Notes under the pieces: generated by a model
What the model saw: only the letters and a program-made list of their open reading frames with translations
Database searches by the model: none
What the model was told of the DNA's origin: nothing
Assembly: GCF_030296935.1 (NCBI RefSeq)
Contig: NZ_AP028032.1
Location: 1,054,001-1,118,000 of the forward strand
Length of the DNA stretch: 64,000 bases
Origin: Coprobacter fastidiosus
Lineage (GTDB): Bacteria > Bacteroidota > Bacteroidia > Bacteroidales > Coprobacteraceae
Direction of reading: 5' to 3'
Part shown: positions 29,069 through 37,987 of the stretch, one piece after another
How the letters are laid out: every line of letters starts with the position of its first letter
Numbering within the stretch: the first letter of the stretch is position 1
Program-made: the position numbers and the translations under genes

Positions 29069-31870
29069 TCAATATATAGAAGTCGCACTACTCGATTTCA
29101 CTTCATGTATTTCACTATCTACCAACTTATTAAGATCTTCTTTAGGAAGTTCTGAACAAGGTTTGAAAGTTTCTGAATTCATATAATTCAAAAGGCTGTA
29201 AAGCAACTGACGGATTTCCGGATATTTCCGATTTTTTTCCGAAAGAATGTCCATAGAAGAAAACAACAACTTACCGCCATTGCAAGTAGCCTCAAAGACC
29301 GAAACCAATCGCCTGTTGTTCGCAAAATTATCGACATGTTCTACTATCGCAGACACCGGAGCTATAGAATCGACGACTAACGTTTTAGAGTTTTTCAGCA
29401 AATGCCACCATTGCCAGTCGGTATGATTTTCGGTTGGAAAATCCGACAAAGCCGAATGTCCGGAATCACACAAAATCCCCATACTTCCCGCTTGTTTCGG
29501 AAAATGAATCGGACTCCAAAAAACCGGAACAAACTTGCCTTCTATACCCTTTAATGCGCCAACAGGAGGTGAAAGCAGCACTTTCCGACCCTTTGACAAC
29601 TCTGAAAGAGCTTTTTCCAAATTATCTGTCACGCAAACATCTCCCGCATTTATAGCTACATTTTCGGGATACACCCATACCGACCAGCTATTCTTGTAAG
29701 GCGTTTCCGCTACAGCCACTTCCAAAGTAAGACAAGTCGCAACCGTAACCTGATTTAAAGACGCTGAAATCTTTCCTATAACAGAATTTTTACCCTTTTC
29801 AATGTGTGCTGCATCAAAATATCCTGATGCAACAGATTTTCTACCCGGACCAAATAAATTCCACGAAATTTTTTTATTTTCAATATCTGAAGCAGCATAA
29901 TTAGCAATTTCCACTGTCGCCTCGAATAACTCGTTATTCGTATAAATCGCTTTCGGGAAACGAGTTAAAGGAACAACTGGAGAACAAAAATTACGAAAAT
30001 CTTCAGCAGCAACAATCCCCTTAGAATCCCAAAATGCATCTAACAAACCGACTAAAGCAGTTCCTTGTCCGGGGAAATCGTGCAAATCGAGCAATTGAAA
30101 ACCTGAGAATCCGGGTGTTTTCAGAGCCCGTTCAATCTCCTCTTTATACAATATAGCAGCCAATTTTCCCGAAGCGTTCAAATAATCATCGGCTTTAGAC
30201 AACAATCCTTTTTCTTGCAAATCAGCCCTTACCGCCTTAAAATTCAAAGGGTCAAGTACACCTTTATATTTTTCAATCTCTCTCAAATTAGGATACACGG
30301 CATACTGTCCTATCTCATGAGAAATAAGAGGAACATTCATCCCGTCAACGGAAGAAGTATAATCTTTATTAAAACAAGGAGATTCGTCGTTAAAAACACC
30401 CTGTCCTCTAACCCAACCTTTTTTCGTCCATTGCGTCACAAAAAAATCATCACCGGTTTCCGGCCAATCACCATGACCTTTTTCAAAAGTAAACGTAGTA
30501 GTCGTATATAAGTGGCGATTGTCTTTTGATTTCATATAAGAACGTAAACTATTCAAAAAGTCAAAGTCCGGTTGCAATTCATTTCCGACGCTCATTAAAC
30601 AAAACGAAGGATGGTTACCATATTCCTTTAATATTCTATCAGCCTCTTCATAAAGAAATCTGTTGGTTGTCGTATCCTTACCAACGGTCAAAGACCATAA
30701 AGGCAACTCTACCTGCAAATAAAATCCCATATCATCTGCTACCTCAAACGCTGCCTGAGGAGGACACCACGAATGGAAACGCAAATGATTCAAACCGTAT
30801 GCTTTTGCAACACTAAATACTTTGTTCCAGCCTTCCTTATCAGTAGGAGGTGTACCTGTTAAAGGGAAAATACAACATTCCAATGTTCCTCTTAAATAAA
30901 TGCGGTCGCCGTTATTCATCAATACAGAACCCGACGTCGATAAATTACGCATTCCGAACCGGGCTGAAAAAGCAGAAGTTTTTTTCCCTTGTGTCAAAAT
31001 AACATCCATCTGATAACAAACCGGAGAAAATTCATTCCATAAAACAGTATTTTCGCCCATATCATAATCATACGTTATAGTATTTTTTCCGGGACGAAAA
31101 GATGTAGTCAATAACTGTGACGACAATGCTCTTCCATCTGTTAATATTTTCGGATTAAATGAAAGAGTTCCTTTTTTTTCTTTCTTTCCAAAATTCGACA
31201 CAGTTACCACACATCGCACTTTTTTCTGAGATACATTCGGATAAAGCTGAACATCCTCAACAGAGATTTGATTTTCCGCACGAAGTTCCAGACGTCCCAA
31301 TACACCATTCCACATAATCTGAGTATCATTGGTATAAGCATGCGCCAAATCTTTAACCGAAATATCATACTGTTTGCGATTATCAATCCTGATCGTCAAC
31401 CGGTGTTTCCCAGGACGAATATCTGATGGTAAATCGAAACGATGCGGTGTAGTCAGGCTCTCTTGTACCCCCTCCAAAGCAACCCCATCTATCCAAACTT
31501 TAGATTGCCACATAACACGTTCCAAATAGAGAGAAACGTTCCGACCTTTCCACGATGCAGGAATCTCAATCTCCCGGCTATACCACGCCGGACCTACATA
31601 AGAATGACGACGAGTCAAGTGTAACATTTGAGGCTTTTCCAAAGCCGGAGAGAGTTCATTCGGAATACCCTTCCCTGCCAAATCGGTCGTACCGGGCAAC
31701 AGAATAACATCTTCCAAAGATCTTTCAAACCAGCACTCCTGTTCACCGACATCCTTACTGTCCATAGCGAATTGCCATGTCCCACTTAAATCCAATACAT
31801 ATTCCTGAGAAAAACCCTCCGGAACAAGCCCGAATAATATCAGAAGCAAAAACAAAATATTTCTTTTCAT
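29069..31870 (-). CDS. Large GH2 family glycoside hydrolase, paralogue of 13876-16629
   Basis: The 933-residue protein has a signal peptide (1-22). GH2 modules run jelly roll (about 25-198, WYSREIEIP, VWIDGVALEG), Ig-like (about 203-308), barrel with HLRFHSWCPPQAAF. The acid/base is Glu431 in MSVGNEL and the nucleophile Glu519 in LISHEIGQY. The C-terminal extension contains DWQWWHLL and GGKLLFSSMDIL, matching the paralogue. A conserved GFQLLDLHDFPGQGTALVG-like stretch also matches. It is 191 nt upstream of the ELWxxDGT promoter region and follows the DUF5107 gene after a structured 209-nt gap. Two long GH2 paralogues in one PUL suggest successive or alternative linkages. Specificity is unknown. 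Confidence 0.83.
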   Translation of the reverse strand: MKRNILFLLLILFGLVPEGFSQEYVLDLSGTWQFAMDSKDVGEQECWFERSLEDVILLPGTTDLAGKGIPNELSPALEKPQMLHLTRRHSYVGPAWYSREIEIPASWKGRNVSLYLERVMWQSKVWIDGVALEGVQESLTTPHRFDLPSDIRPGKHRLTIRIDNRKQYDISVKDLAHAYTNDTQIMWNGVLGRLELRAENQISVEDVQLYPNVSQKKVRCVVTVSNFGKKEKKGTLSFNPKILTDGRALSSQLLTTSFRPGKNTITYDYDMGENTVLWNEFSPVCYQMDVILTQGKKTSAFSARFGMRNLSTSGSVLMNNGDRIYLRGTLECCIFPLTGTPPTDKEGWNKVFSVAKAYGLNHLRFHSWCPPQAAFEVADDMGFYLQVELPLWSLTVGKDTTTNRFLYEEADRILKEYGNHPSFCLMSVGNELQPDFDFLNSLRSYMKSKDNRHLYTTTTFTFEKGHGDWPETGDDFFVTQWTKKGWVRGQGVFNDESPCFNKDYTSSVDGMNVPLISHEIGQYAVYPNLREIEKYKGVLDPLNFKAVRADLQEKGLLSKADDYLNASGKLAAILYKEEIERALKTPGFSGFQLLDLHDFPGQGTALVGLLDAFWDSKGIVAAEDFRNFCSPVVPLTRFPKAIYTNNELFEATVEIANYAASDIENKKISWNLFGPGRKSVASGYFDAAHIEKGKNSVIGKISASLNQVTVATCLTLEVAVAETPYKNSWSVWVYPENVAINAGDVCVTDNLEKALSELSKGRKVLLSPPVGALKGIEGKFVPVFWSPIHFPKQAGSMGILCDSGHSALSDFPTENHTDWQWWHLLKNSKTLVVDSIAPVSAIVEHVDNFANNRRLVSVFEATCNGGKLLFSSMDILSEKNRKYPEIRQLLYSLLNYMNSETFKPCSELPKEDLNKLVDSEIHEVKSSSATSIY

Positions 31871-31957
31871 AAAATAAGCCTAAAATGGTACAAATCCGGT
31901 ATTTATAAATATAATATACTTTATTATATAAAACACGCCTATCTATTATATCTTGCC

Positions 31958-32046
31958 AAAGGTGGATTCTCCTTCAAATAAAGACAAATATTTGAGAGGA
32001 AAAATAAACAAAAAAAGATAATATCAATCTTTTTGTTTCCACCTTT
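31958..32046 (-). other. Predicted three-way-junction RNA/DNA structure in the DUF5107-GH2 gap
   Basis: A closing stem pairs 31958-31966 with 32038-32046 (9 of 9 bp). Inside it are two further hairpins: 31970-31980 with 31989-32000 (11 bp, one bulged base) and 32006-32019 with 32027-32038 (AT-rich, two-base bulge). The element lies 33 nt after the DUF5107 stop and about 90 nt before the GH2 start on the minus strand. It could be a terminator complex or a structured leader. The remainder of the 209-nt gap is AT-rich with no gene or clear promoter. Confidence 0.45.
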
Positions 32047-32079
32047 AACACAAGGATATAATTTTATCAAACAATCTTT

Positions 32080-35000
32080 CTACCTATTGCACATATTCAA
32101 ATGTATTTGTCCTCCTTGGTGATTTACATCTAATTTCCGAACTTCCTCCAAGAATGATCTTGCTTTCACCAAGTTCCCTAAACCTAAATGTCCTAATCCC
32201 ATTACATAGTTGCAATGAAGGAGATTTCGCTTATTCAGATCTTCTTCCCAAATTGCCAAATCAGGTAATGAAACAGCAAAATAATCTATCTTACAATTAT
32301 CGAAAAGATGCTTCTCACCATGTTTGATCAGCTTATTAAAGCGGCTTCGAGCCTTTTTCTCATCACCTAAAGCTCGCCATGCCAATCCTTGATAGAATAT
32401 TTTATCAGGTTGTTGATCATTATAGAAGAATGCTTGTGCAGGTTCAGAAGATCCGACTGTCGCCTTATGAAAACAACTTAAAGCTTCGCTCTCTTTACCG
32501 AGCTCACGATAACACAATCCTTTATAATAATAGATATCATTTTCCTCTGCTCCGGCGAGTTTTCCTTCTCCCAAATTGTACGGATACGATTCTGTTTTAT
32601 TCAACAAATCCAAAGCCTCTTCAAACCGTCCTGCAGAAATTGCTTCTTTTGCCAGTTCTACGTGACACAAAACATATTGTCCTGTCACTTTTCCCTCACC
32701 GCCTTCCCACGGGTGGAACTTACGAGCCGCAAGCAAAGCTTTTGCTTCGGAATAACGTCCTAACTGATTATATAAAGTGATGCGTTCCAAAGCCAAATCA
32801 TCACGGGATTCGACCAACGCGACATGTTTCTCAAGGAAAGTCAACCGTTCGGCATATGAACGTCCCAGTTTCTTATAAAGCTGGTCGAGTTCCATCAATA
32901 TACGTGCATCCGTATTGTCTAAAGCAAAAGCTTTTTCTAAAGCAGCAACCGCCTTTTCTCGATTATTACATTTATTATAATATGCTAACGAAAGATTCCT
33001 CCATACTGTCGGAAATTCAGGATCAATTGTTGCCGACTGCTCCCAACAAGATACAGCATTCTCATAACGCCGGGAAGCATACCAAAAATTTCCTAAATAA
33101 TAAAAGGATTTTGCATCGGAAGGATTTTGCCGGACGGCTTCTTGCAAAATCAAGACTTCTTCTATTCTGTTAGGGAAACAATATGCCGAATCGCATTTTT
33201 CTGCTTTAACAAAATATTCTTGTGCCAAAGAAGGATTACTTTGTTTCATGCATATATAACCCAATAAGTAATAAATGATAGGATATACTTTTTCGACATC
33301 CTGAAGATATAATCCGAGTAAACCTGCAGCCTCCTCATATAACCCTCCTGCAACAAAATCCAAAGCATATTCAATGTACCCGTGAGACCAGTCTCGCATC
33401 AACTCTTTCAATTTTTCCAAATCAGAATTTTCTCCGGATGCCAAATAACGTTCATAGCGACATCCCATATTGAAAGAATCGATTTCTAAAGAAGCGTCAG
33501 CAAAAGCTACTGCTTTTTCATTGTATTTCATCTTACGGAGAAGTGAACACTTTAACTGACGAGCTTTGTGATGATGCCAATTGCGTGTTAATGACTTTTC
33601 AACAGATTCGAGAGCTTTCTCATATTCTCCCCGAATGGTTTCTATTCGGGCTATTTCAAAGTAAGAAGCATCTTGCCATGCGGCATTCCATGCAGCCTTA
33701 TAAAACGCATCATAAGCCTCGTCTATCTTTCCCTGCATACGGCAACTCCAACCTAAATTGAAATAAGGCTCTCCATCATACGGATTAGGATTACGTTGTG
33801 TAAGAGTTTTTATTGCAGTACGAAAATGAACTTCGGCTTTAGCAAATTCACCCTTTCTCATCCATAAAAGTCCCATAGCATTATTACAACGGACATCTCC
33901 AGGTTCCCGACTTAACGCTTCTTCATAATAATCCATCGGATTATAGGTAGCATGACGGTATTGTTCCAAATGTAACCCAGTCAAGAAAAGTTGCTCGATA
34001 GAAGCTATTTCTTTAGGGTCTTTTGCTGCCTCTGCCGGATTCGGCAATGGCTTTATTTCTTCCTTATCGGCTTTATAGGTAAGCAATAATTTTCCATCCT
34101 GACCGTATATATCCGTAATCATATTTTCTGCAAGCACCCCGTTTGACGGAAATTCGACACAGAAAGGCTCTGCCGGTGATATATTCACTGTATTGTCGAA
34201 CAATATTTTATCGCTTACATCCTTCACCAAAACACGCACTTTCGGTTGTTTTCCCGTAGCATACAATATCAATTTAGTATTATTCCCTTGTACGTCAACA
34301 TTCAAAATCATATCTTTTGTTGCATTCTTGACATATCCGACCTCTGCATAAGGCATAAAATATTGAACCCAAGATTTTTCTTCATACGGTTGCAACCATG
34401 TAAAATCAGGCTGATTATCGGTATATACGCCCGTCATCAATTCAATATAAGGACCATCTTCATCTGTGAGATTACGATCCCATGCAACACCGAAATCTCC
34501 ATTTCCCCATGTCCATTGTTTTTTCCCAGGAGAAACATGATGATCGGCAACATGCAGCAATCCTCCTTTTTTATCTTCCTCATATCCTCCGACAAAGTCA
34601 AACTTCGACCGAATCGCCATATATGAAGTCGGAACCGGAATATTTTTATATTTCGAAATATCTACACCAGAAGAATAATCTTGTTTATAATACACACCGG
34701 TAGCAATAGGGAAACTCGAGACGGCTCTCTTTCCATGATCGAAAACAGCGTTTACATCAGGCGGGAAAACCGAATGATAGTGTTCATTCACCACAACTGC
34801 CGGATTAGCCCACCAAAGAAATGTTTGGGGGAAAGATGTCCGATTATAAACTTTAGCTTTTATTTCGATATATGCCTTTCCGGGATAAAGAGTAAAACCA
34901 TGCATCCCTTTCGTTCGAAACATCCGTTCTACTTCATTACACCAAATGGTTTTACTTCCATCAGGGTTTTCTTCGATAGAATAATCTGTAGGCAAAAATG

Positions 35001-35421
35001 TCGAAGGACGATGATGTTGTGGCCAATTAAATTCTATACCACCTGAAATCCAAGGACCGGTAAGTCCCACAAGAGCAGGTTTTATAACCTGATTATAATA
35101 TACAAAATGACGTTTCTTGATTTTATCGTAGGCCATTTGCACACGACCTCCGAGCTCTGGTAAAACCATCATCTTGATATATTCGTTTTCAAGGAATAGA
35201 GCCTTGTATTTTTTCTCAAACTTTACATCCTCTATTTTCTCAACTACGGGATATGGATACACAGACCCGCAACTCCCTTGATATACTCTTTTTTCTAAAA
35301 AAATAGGATTTTTTTCTTCTTTTCCTATACCATACGTAGGAAGCATAATATCTTCTTCCCAAGCACGTACCTGTCCTTCCCCAACCTCACAACGGGTCAG
35401 GTATTCTGTAATTTTTTCCAT
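32080..35421 (-). CDS. DUF5107 and TPR-repeat protein, cytoplasmic
   Basis: The 1113-residue protein has no signal peptide (starts MEKITEYLTRCEVGEG). The N-terminal ~430 residues match the DUF5107 beta-sandwich, which resembles galactose-mutarotase-like folds (MMVLPELGGRVQMAYD, WISGGIEFNWPQHHRPSTF, FLWWANPAVVV). From about residue 490 onwards the protein is tetratricopeptide repeats (YFNLGWSCRMQGKIDEAYDAF, FYYLGNFWYASRRYENAVSCW, and others). Such proteins occur in Bacteroidetes PULs next to transporters. A carbohydrate-active role is suspected, but I do not know a proven activity. The gene starts 11 nt after the sugar porter, so the pair is one transcript and probably handles an imported sugar in the cytoplasm. 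Confidence 0.8.
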   Translation of the reverse strand: MEKITEYLTRCEVGEGQVRAWEEDIMLPTYGIGKEEKNPIFLEKRVYQGSCGSVYPYPVVEKIEDVKFEKKYKALFLENEYIKMMVLPELGGRVQMAYDKIKKRHFVYYNQVIKPALVGLTGPWISGGIEFNWPQHHRPSTFLPTDYSIEENPDGSKTIWCNEVERMFRTKGMHGFTLYPGKAYIEIKAKVYNRTSFPQTFLWWANPAVVVNEHYHSVFPPDVNAVFDHGKRAVSSFPIATGVYYKQDYSSGVDISKYKNIPVPTSYMAIRSKFDFVGGYEEDKKGGLLHVADHHVSPGKKQWTWGNGDFGVAWDRNLTDEDGPYIELMTGVYTDNQPDFTWLQPYEEKSWVQYFMPYAEVGYVKNATKDMILNVDVQGNNTKLILYATGKQPKVRVLVKDVSDKILFDNTVNISPAEPFCVEFPSNGVLAENMITDIYGQDGKLLLTYKADKEEIKPLPNPAEAAKDPKEIASIEQLFLTGLHLEQYRHATYNPMDYYEEALSREPGDVRCNNAMGLLWMRKGEFAKAEVHFRTAIKTLTQRNPNPYDGEPYFNLGWSCRMQGKIDEAYDAFYKAAWNAAWQDASYFEIARIETIRGEYEKALESVEKSLTRNWHHHKARQLKCSLLRKMKYNEKAVAFADASLEIDSFNMGCRYERYLASGENSDLEKLKELMRDWSHGYIEYALDFVAGGLYEEAAGLLGLYLQDVEKVYPIIYYLLGYICMKQSNPSLAQEYFVKAEKCDSAYCFPNRIEEVLILQEAVRQNPSDAKSFYYLGNFWYASRRYENAVSCWEQSATIDPEFPTVWRNLSLAYYNKCNNREKAVAALEKAFALDNTDARILMELDQLYKKLGRSYAERLTFLEKHVALVESRDDLALERITLYNQLGRYSEAKALLAARKFHPWEGGEGKVTGQYVLCHVELAKEAISAGRFEEALDLLNKTESYPYNLGEGKLAGAEENDIYYYKGLCYRELGKESEALSCFHKATVGSSEPAQAFFYNDQQPDKIFYQGLAWRALGDEKKARSRFNKLIKHGEKHLFDNCKIDYFAVSLPDLAIWEEDLNKRNLLHCNYVMGLGHLGLGNLVKARSFLEEVRKLDVNHQGGQIHLNMCNR

Positions 35422-35432
35422 ACTTTATAGTG

Positions 35433-36818
35433 TTATTTTTTAACCAATTCTTTTTCTATATCTTCTAAACTTTTGCCTTTTGTTTCTGGTAGTTTTATCG
35501 TAACAAAAATTCCTCCAGCCAAACAAATCAAACCATAAAACCAAAATGTCCCGTAAGCGCCTAAACTATGATTCAAAATAGGGAATGTATAAGTAAGAAT
35601 AAAACATGCTGCCCATAAAGCGAATGTAGCGACAGACATAGCAACACCTCTCACTCTGTTGGGGAATATTTCAGAAATGATAACCCACATAACGGGAGCT
35701 AATGTCATTGCATAACATGCAATTGCCAGCACAACGATAATCAGCAGCGGAAGTCCAGATACATGAAAATAGTATGCAGCACCCATAAACGCATAAATTA
35801 CGGTCAGTGCAAATGCTCCCAGCATCATCAGTTTTTTCCGTCCCCATTTATCAACTACAAACATGGCTAAAACGGTAAAGACGACATTTGTTATTCCTGT
35901 TATTACGATATTCATCAATACATCAGAAACTCCGTATCCGGCAGCCATAAATATCTCTTGCGCATAATTAAATATCACATTTATACCGCACCATTGCTGA
36001 AACATAGCCAATACAATACCTATTACCAATACATTACGTAAAGACGGAGACAGCAATGTCTTAAATCCGCCCTGTGGTTCTGCCGGTACAGTATGTTCTA
36101 TCTCACGCATCTCCGCAAGAGCATACTCTCGCCCTCCAATCCTATCGAAAACCTGTAAAGCTGCATCTCTGCGCCCTACCGTAGCTAACCAACGAGGACT
36201 TTCGGGTAAAAAGAACCCAACTATAAAAAACAAAGCTGCCGGAACAATCATGGCTAAAAACATCCAACGCCACCCCCATTGGCCATTCCATGACAACCGA
36301 ATCATTTCACCCGTAGCATCTTCGGCAACAGGTTCGGCAATCAACCAATTTACCACTTGAGAGGCTAATATACCCAACACTATTGTCAACTGATTTATCG
36401 ATACAAAACGTCCCCTCACGTCTGACGGAGAAATTTCTGCTATATACATAGGAGAAAGGCTGGACGCAATTCCTATGGCAAAACCTCCGATAAGCCTGAA
36501 TACATTAAACATAGTAAAACTATTACACAAGCCTGTACCCAAAGAAGTACAAATAAAAAGAGCTGCGGCTAAAATCAAAATCGGTTTACGACCGAAACGG
36601 TCACTAAATTTCCCCGCTATTAAAGCTCCGACAAGACAGCCTATCAAGGCACTGCTCATTGCCCACCCCTGCATATACGGATTATCGGCAATCTCGAAAA
36701 ATTGTTCATAAAAAGGTTTAGCACCTCCGATAACAACCCAATCATATCCGAACAGAAATCCTCCCATTGCGGAAGCCAGGGCTATAAAAAACAGAAAAAA
36801 TTTACTGTGTGCATTCAT
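35433..36818 (-). CDS. MFS sugar porter (XylE/GalP-like sugar:H+ symporter)
   Basis: The 461-residue inner-membrane protein has 12 predicted membrane segments and full sugar-porter signatures: GKFSDRFGRKPILI (loop 2-3), PESPRWLA before the central loop, QQWCGINVIFNYAQ in helix 7, DKWGRKK (loop 8-9) and the C-terminal PETKGKSLEDIE. These match the xylose/galactose/arabinose-proton symporter family. It is transcribed divergently from the AraC regulator and carries an operator-like promoter (36847-36905), so it is probably induced with the PUL. Substrate is a monosaccharide released by PUL enzymes; which one is not evident. Confidence 0.9.
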   Translation of the reverse strand: MNAHSKFFLFFIALASAMGGFLFGYDWVVIGGAKPFYEQFFEIADNPYMQGWAMSSALIGCLVGALIAGKFSDRFGRKPILILAAALFICTSLGTGLCNSFTMFNVFRLIGGFAIGIASSLSPMYIAEISPSDVRGRFVSINQLTIVLGILASQVVNWLIAEPVAEDATGEMIRLSWNGQWGWRWMFLAMIVPAALFFIVGFFLPESPRWLATVGRRDAALQVFDRIGGREYALAEMREIEHTVPAEPQGGFKTLLSPSLRNVLVIGIVLAMFQQWCGINVIFNYAQEIFMAAGYGVSDVLMNIVITGITNVVFTVLAMFVVDKWGRKKLMMLGAFALTVIYAFMGAAYYFHVSGLPLLIIVVLAIACYAMTLAPVMWVIISEIFPNRVRGVAMSVATFALWAACFILTYTFPILNHSLGAYGTFWFYGLICLAGGIFVTIKLPETKGKSLEDIEKELVKK

Positions 36819-36846
36819 CGGTTTTCAGTATTAAATTTCAACAATA

Positions 36847-36905
36847 CAAAGAGAACGCTTTTTTTTTATCTACAACATAGAGAAAAATGTTATTTACATG
36901 GATAA
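36847..36905 (-). promoter_or_regulatory. Promoter with paired 21-bp-spaced half-sites (PUL operator, copy 3)
   Basis: On the minus strand a one-mismatch -7 box TCTCTTTG (36847-36854) has TTCTCTAT exactly 22 nt upstream (36877-36884) and TTATCCAT 21 nt beyond that (36898-36905). Spacing equals copies 1 and 2, while half-sites are TTNTCYAT variants. It would drive the sugar porter with a leader of about 20 nt, and lies between it and the divergent AraC gene. Confidence 0.55.
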
Positions 36906-36978
36906 TTTTATTCTGTTTATCAATTTTATATGAATATATACTATATAACATTACAGCTCTTAAAAGAATGAATACATG

Positions 36979-37010
36979 CTTGTTACAAATTAAAATTATC
37001 AATATATTTG
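36979..37010 (+). promoter_or_regulatory. Promoter of the AraC-family regulator
   Basis: CTTG at 36979-36982 serves as the -33 element and TATATTTG at 37003-37010 is a perfect TAnnTTTG -7 box, with 20 nt between them. Transcription would start about 37017, leaving about 20 nt before the ATG at 37039. No TTNTCYAT half-site lies at the equivalent position, so the regulator may be expressed constitutively. Confidence 0.7.
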
Positions 37011-37038
37011 CGAAAGTGTATCTTAAATCACATAACTT

Positions 37039-37929
37039 ATGGCTAAAATAAAAAGCGGATTCAAAGGAGAAAGAGCTATAGTTCTGCCTTCCGCAGTTGT
37101 CGATAGCATCGCTCAAGATGTTTTAGGGAAAGAGCTGCATATTACCGACATAGGTTATTATCCACAAGCGTCATATCATTACCGTGAACGCACAAAAGAA
37201 GAAGCGGAACAATTTATATTGATTTATTGTGTTGAAGGTCACGGATGGTTCAGCATAAACGGGAATAAATACTCGGTACAATCGAACCAATTTTTTATCT
37301 TACCTAAAAATACAGCACATTCATACGGGAGCGACTCCAAAGACCCATGGACTATTTATTGGATACATTTCAATGGAGAAAAAGCATCATTCTTTGCAAA
37401 CGGATTTGACAAACCGACAAACATCACTCCCAATTCCGACTCTCGTATTGAAGAGCGTCTCCGTCTTTTCGAAGAAATATTTTATACATTAAGCAAAGGA
37501 TATAGCAAAAATAATTTCTATTATGCAATTACAAGCTTATTCTATTTTCTCGGATTTATGAAGTTTTTGGGAGAATACAGAGAAAGTGCACAACCCCAAA
37601 ACAAACAAATGGACATTATCGAAGATATTATTCACTATATGAGAGAAAATATAGAAAAAAAGATTACATTATCAGACTTAGCAACTCATGCCGGATTATC
37701 ATCTTCTCATTTATCATCTATATTCCAAAAAAAGACCGGATATTCGCCACTTCGATATTTCACACATTTACGTATTCAAGAAGCATGTCACTATCTCGAC
37801 TTCACAGATATGAAAATAAATCAAATATGTCACAAATTCGGATTTGAGGATGCATTCTATTTTACCCGGATTTTTACACAAGTCATGGGAATGTCACCAA
37901 GCAAATACAGGGAACAGAAAAAAGGATAA
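37039..37929 (+). CDS. AraC-family transcriptional regulator
   Basis: The 296-residue protein has an N-terminal AraC-type cupin sensor (about 30-115, with FILIYCVEGHGWFSINGNKY and FFILPKNTAHSYG). Its C-terminal DNA-binding domain has two helix-turn-helix motifs: HTH1 about 211-231 (LSDLATHAGLSSSHLSSIFQ) and HTH2 about 258-282 with the signature INQICHKFGFEDAFYFTRIF. It is divergent from the sugar porter, and no other regulator (HTCS or ECF sigma) accompanies the PUL. It is therefore the best candidate to bind the 21-bp-spaced half-sites at three PUL promoters. The likely inducer is a mono- or small oligosaccharide. Confidence 0.92.
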   Translation: MAKIKSGFKGERAIVLPSAVVDSIAQDVLGKELHITDIGYYPQASYHYRERTKEEAEQFILIYCVEGHGWFSINGNKYSVQSNQFFILPKNTAHSYGSDSKDPWTIYWIHFNGEKASFFANGFDKPTNITPNSDSRIEERLRLFEEIFYTLSKGYSKNNFYYAITSLFYFLGFMKFLGEYRESAQPQNKQMDIIEDIIHYMRENIEKKITLSDLATHAGLSSSHLSSIFQKKTGYSPLRYFTHLRIQEACHYLDFTDMKINQICHKFGFEDAFYFTRIFTQVMGMSPSKYREQKKG

Positions 37930-37950
37930 ATACCGATTAGTAAAGAAAAA

Positions 37951-37980
37951 AGACCGGATAATAATATCCGATCTCTTTTA
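37951..37980. terminator. Bidirectional terminator between convergent genes
   Basis: A hairpin with CGGATA/TATCCG core around ATAA, extended by AGA/TCT, is flanked by A-rich and T-rich tracts on either side. It lies between the stop of the AraC gene and the stop of the convergent thioredoxin-like gene, and fits termination in both directions. Confidence 0.7.
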
Positions 37981-37987
37981 TAAAGGA

